A DNA stretch of 64,000 nt, taken from positions 62,001 to 126,000 of the forward strand of contig JAOCPU010000010.1 in NCBI GenBank assembly GCA_035772785.1. The letters are read 5' to 3'. The position numbers and the translations under genes were made by a program. The DNA is from Phlebiopsis flavidoalba. Its lineage: Eukaryota > Basidiomycota > Agaricomycetes > Polyporales > Phanerochaetaceae. How positions within the stretch are numbered: position 1 is the stretch's first letter; every line of letters starts with the position of its first letter. Shown piece by piece: positions 61,302-64,000 of the stretch. The notes beneath the pieces were generated by a model. That model worked only from the letters and a program-made list of their open reading frames with translations, was not told the DNA's origin and searched no databases.

Positions 61302-62520
61302 ATGTCTCAAGCCAGCGAACTTTCTAGATCTCGTGTTCTGGTGGCGCATGAGGGACTATCAGGCCGTTCGTGCATCGCACACCAGTGATCACCTCGACGT
61401 CCTCTGTCAGCGTCCTTACCGGGTCAGAACGTTCTCTATTTCAAGGCTGAGAATCTGCAGAGAGGCGGTGCATTCAAGTTTCGAGGAGCGAGTCATAGCC
61501 TTGAAAGATTAGCTCAGAATGAGCTTGAGAAAGGAGTGTGCACCCACAGCTCAGGTGAGATCGTAGTTTTCAAGGTTTCGCGTACCTAAGATTGTTCCGC
61601 CTCGACCTACGCTCATTGGCTTAACACAATGACTCCCGGATCTGTAGGCAATCATGCTGGAGCGCTCGCACTGGCCGCTAAGGAGCGAGGCGTGGCATGC
61701 TACATCGTAATGGCAAGTCACTTCCCCCTCGTCCCCAGATCTGACTCGCCAGTGCGTCTCCCGCCTCTTCCCCTTGCTAATCATCTCGCGGCTGTAGCCA
61801 TCCAACTCGTCTCAGCCCAAGATAGACGCTGTCCGGTCCTATGGAGCCGAGATCACGTTTTGTGAGCCTACCGCCCCCGCGAGGGCTGCAATGCTCGAGT
61901 CCGTGCAGAAGCGCACCGGCGCAACCTTCATCCCACCCTACGACTCCGTAAATACGATTCTTGGTCAGGGAACCGCCTTCCTCGAGCTGTTGGAGCAGGC
62001 GCCAGAACCCCTTGCTGCCGTCGTGGCTCCGGTGGGGGGAGGGGGTCTGCTTGCGGGCACCGCTGCTCGGAGCAGACGGTACGGGAGTGCGAGTTTTTGG
62101 TGCCGAGCCGGCAGGCGCGGCGGATTGTGCACAGGGTCTCAAGGAAGGAGCACGCGTTGAGGATGTTCAGGCCAGCACGATATGCGATGGGCTTCGCACG
62201 CCAGTTGGCAAGATCAACTTTCCTATCATCCAGGACAAAGATTTGAGGGCGTGATCGTGGTATCTGATGATGGTTGTGGTATGCCAAGTTGTCTGGGGTG
62301 ATTTCGTCTGCTGTCGTCTCATGACCAACAGGAAGTCATCGAAGCCATGCGTCTTATGTGGGAGAGGCTGAAGCTTGTCGTCGAGCCCAGCAGTGCTACC
62401 GCATTTGCTGCGGTACGAAGCCAAGCATTTCAAGCTCTGAATATCAAAGGACCTGTGGGCATAATCATCAGTGGCGGGAATGTTGATCTATCGAAGCCTT
62501 TGCCGTGGGTGAAGCAATGA
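61302..62520 (+). CDS. PLP-dependent serine racemase / threonine dehydratase
   Basis: Fold-type II PLP enzyme. VHRTPVITSTS is followed by YFKAENLQRGGAFKFRGASH, with the Schiff-base lysine AAG at 61476-61478. Then come VCTHSSGNHAGALALAAKER (substrate loop SSGNHA, split by an intron), GVACYIV, PAAMLESVQKRTGATFIPPY, VAPVGGGGLLAGTA (phosphate-binding glycine loop) and STICDGLRTPVGKINFPII. VVEPSSATAFAAV and PVGIIISGGNVDLSKPLPWV close it, ending at TGA 62518. These motifs fit serine racemase/L-threonine dehydratase of the yeast SRY1 type, without a regulatory ACT domain. Whether it racemises or dehydrates serine or threonine is unresolved. The start ATG at 61302 is plausible; a few indels. Confidence 0.85.
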
Positions 62521-62824
62521 GGAAGGACATATCCCAGCACAGCTATGGGCAAGGAATATTGGAATTGAGTGTATAATGTGAGCCTAGTTTGCGTTGCGAA
62601 AACTCCGTGAGACTGAATTAAGACTCAGATCTCGCATCTTCGAAGTTCAATGTATGAAAATTGTTATAAATGATAGGCCAGACATCTAGACTTGAGGGCC
62701 ACTAGAATAAGATACAAAGATGTTACAGTAAGTCATGCGGTCCATGTCGTAAAAGGTCATGATGGTTGGAATGGGACGTAGTACGTATCTTGACAAGATG
62801 CTGGGCTGATGAAGAGAAGGACCG
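62521..62824. other. Convergent intergenic spacer
   Basis: AT-rich, about 300 bases between two convergent genes. No gene or repeat. Confidence 0.4.
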
Positions 62825-64000
62825 CTACTTTCCGAGGCTCGAACGAATCACGTTCTGCAGATAGTGTATCCATCGTCCTGCGAGAAATAACATCAGATAT
62901 CTGCCTGTTTAGCTCCTCTAAATATCGTTGGACATACCTGATCTAAGGACCAGGTTTAAAGCACCCGGCCATACCACTGCTCTTCAGAACGCGTACGCGG
63001 CTTTGTTTGTCAGCCAGCGAGTACGTGTCATCGTAACGTGACCACAGTTTGTTTGGCTACATCGAAGAGGAACTAATCGACAACGTCAGCGTGACGCCGC
63101 TGCACACAATGCAGCGAAGAGAGCTGTACTTGCCGGGCGTGGTCACTGCAATCATCCCAGCCTACCCAAAGCGCCGTGCCGTAAGCGCGCAGTAACGGGT
63201 GTGGCGTGGTGCGGGCTTACCTTCCGTGTAGCCGTTTGGCCTGCACATACGTCCCGTTGGAAGATTTCGTCAGCGCGCCGAGAGCCACGATCTGATTGAA
63301 TGCAATCTGTTGGCCGAAGTAGGAGCTAAGGTCGCCGGTGGCGGCCGCCTGCACGGCGCCCCTGCCCCACCGGCCGTGCCGTCTTCATGCGCCTTGTGTC
63401 GCCGTTCAGGAAGTTGGGCTCCTCGTCAAATTTCTCGTGCACTACAGGGCACGACGGCGCAATGTCTCCGGGCAGGAAGCTGCGCACCAACTCCCGATAT
63501 TGTTTCACATCAAATCCTGCTGGCGGGGAGCGCGATACCAGTCAAGGTCGTGTGCGGTGCTCTTCGAAACGTAGCCATACAGCGGTAGGCCCAGCAGTAG
63601 CTTGTTGGCCGGGAAGCCCGCTGGACGTCCATTGGCTGAAGGCCGCTTGAGCGCTGGCCTGTGGTTGACGCGATGTTCCACATAGGTTACCAAGAGGCGC
63701 GTTGGGACCCGGCGTAGACGACGCGCCTGAATAATGGCCGAAAAAGCGGTACATGGAGGCAATCAGTGATTTTTCTCCGTTATATCCGTGCATGACTCAC
63801 CCCAAACATCGTAGTTCCTGTAATGCAGTCGGTCCTCAACGAAATTTAAAGTTCGAAACAAGTGGCACATACATGATGTTGACATAGCTTAGCTGCGCGG
63901 CATAGGACGCCACGTTGGTCAGTGGGTTTCCATTTGAGCCCAACCACGGCTGGTGGGTCACCGCAGCCGTGATCAGCTTCGAAGAGCCCAGTTTCGAGCG
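62825..64000 (-). CDS. GH18 chitinase, C-terminal part (5' end beyond window)
   Basis: Enters from the right edge reading SSKLITAAVTHQPWLGSNGN, PLTNVASYAAQLSYVNIM and, after an intron, NYDVWG, the MxYDxxG beta-strand of glycoside hydrolase family 18. ASSTPGPNAPLGNLCGTS and AQAAFSQWTSSGFPANKLLL lead to GLPLYGYVSKSTA. Later pieces are DLSSYFGQQIAFNQIVALGA, YDDTYSLADK, GMAGCF and DDGYTLQNVIRSSLGK before TAG at 62825-62827. The catalytic DxxDxDxE motif lies upstream and outside the window. The wording matches secreted basidiomycete endochitinases of this family. Introns are short and several indels occur. Confidence 0.85.

Overview
This is a nuclear window from a filamentous basidiomycete fungus, most likely Agaricomycetes. 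Evidence: nearly every gene is cut by short GT..AG introns of about 45-70 bases; there is an intron-containing tRNA-Arg; and several families are typical of mushroom-forming fungi (DUF6533 and DUF6534 membrane proteins, WW-like membrane proteins, an F-box protein, a BTB protein, an Arb1-type protein). Genes lie on both strands with short intergenic gaps. The right edge cuts a chitinase gene. READING-FRAME WARNING: almost every recognisable gene is broken by scattered single-base insertions or deletions, including housekeeping genes, so protein matches hop between frames. This looks more like an unpolished long-read assembly than mass pseudogenisation. Boundaries below come from homology across frames plus splice signals, and many are approximate. 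LAYOUT. 0-5 kb: TMA22/DENR (+), a 15-bp minisatellite, mitochondrial methionyl-tRNA synthetase (-). 4.8-5.5 kb: a possible small transposon bounded by 33-bp inverted repeats. 5.7-8.6 kb: auxilin/SWA2 (+). 9-17.7 kb: two paralogous WW-like membrane proteins flanking an F-box protein and a histidine acid phosphatase (phytase type). 18-22.3 kb: tRNA-Arg(ACG), a short-chain dehydrogenase fragment, and a divergent spliceosomal pair, U5-40K (-) and PPIL4 (+). 22.4-30.6 kb: a putative zinc-binding protein (-), pirin (-), an unidentified locus, Arb1-like (+), DUF1992/DNAJC28-like (+). 31-34.6 kb: a small SH3/Tudor-like protein (+) and delta-1-pyrroline-5-carboxylate dehydrogenase (+). 35-42 kb: DUF6534 (-), a TPR-DnaJ cochaperone (+), DUF6533 (-). 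42.8-48.1 kb: BTB protein (+), a membrane-anchored unknown (-), a UBP1-like deubiquitinase (+). 49.8-51.6 kb: the most unusual gene, a secreted precursor made of eight near-identical exons, each carrying one dibasic-flanked Gly-rich amphipathic unit (KEX2-processed-repeat type). 52.9-56.2 kb: an auxin-efflux-carrier-type transporter split by about 1.3 kb of repeat-rich DNA. 57.4-62.5 kb: short-chain dehydrogenase (-), an unidentified coding region (+), a PLP-dependent serine racemase/threonine dehydratase (+). 62.8-64 kb: GH18 chitinase (-, partial). FUNCTIONAL THEMES. Most genes are unlinked housekeeping functions: translation (TMA22, MSM1, tRNA), splicing (U5-40K, PPIL4), chaperones (SWA2, DnaJ-TPR, DUF1992 protein), ubiquitin turnover (F-box, BTB, UBP1-like), proline, serine/threonine and phosphate metabolism. 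They are interspersed with fast-evolving membrane or secreted families. I see no secondary-metabolite cluster, virus or CRISPR array.
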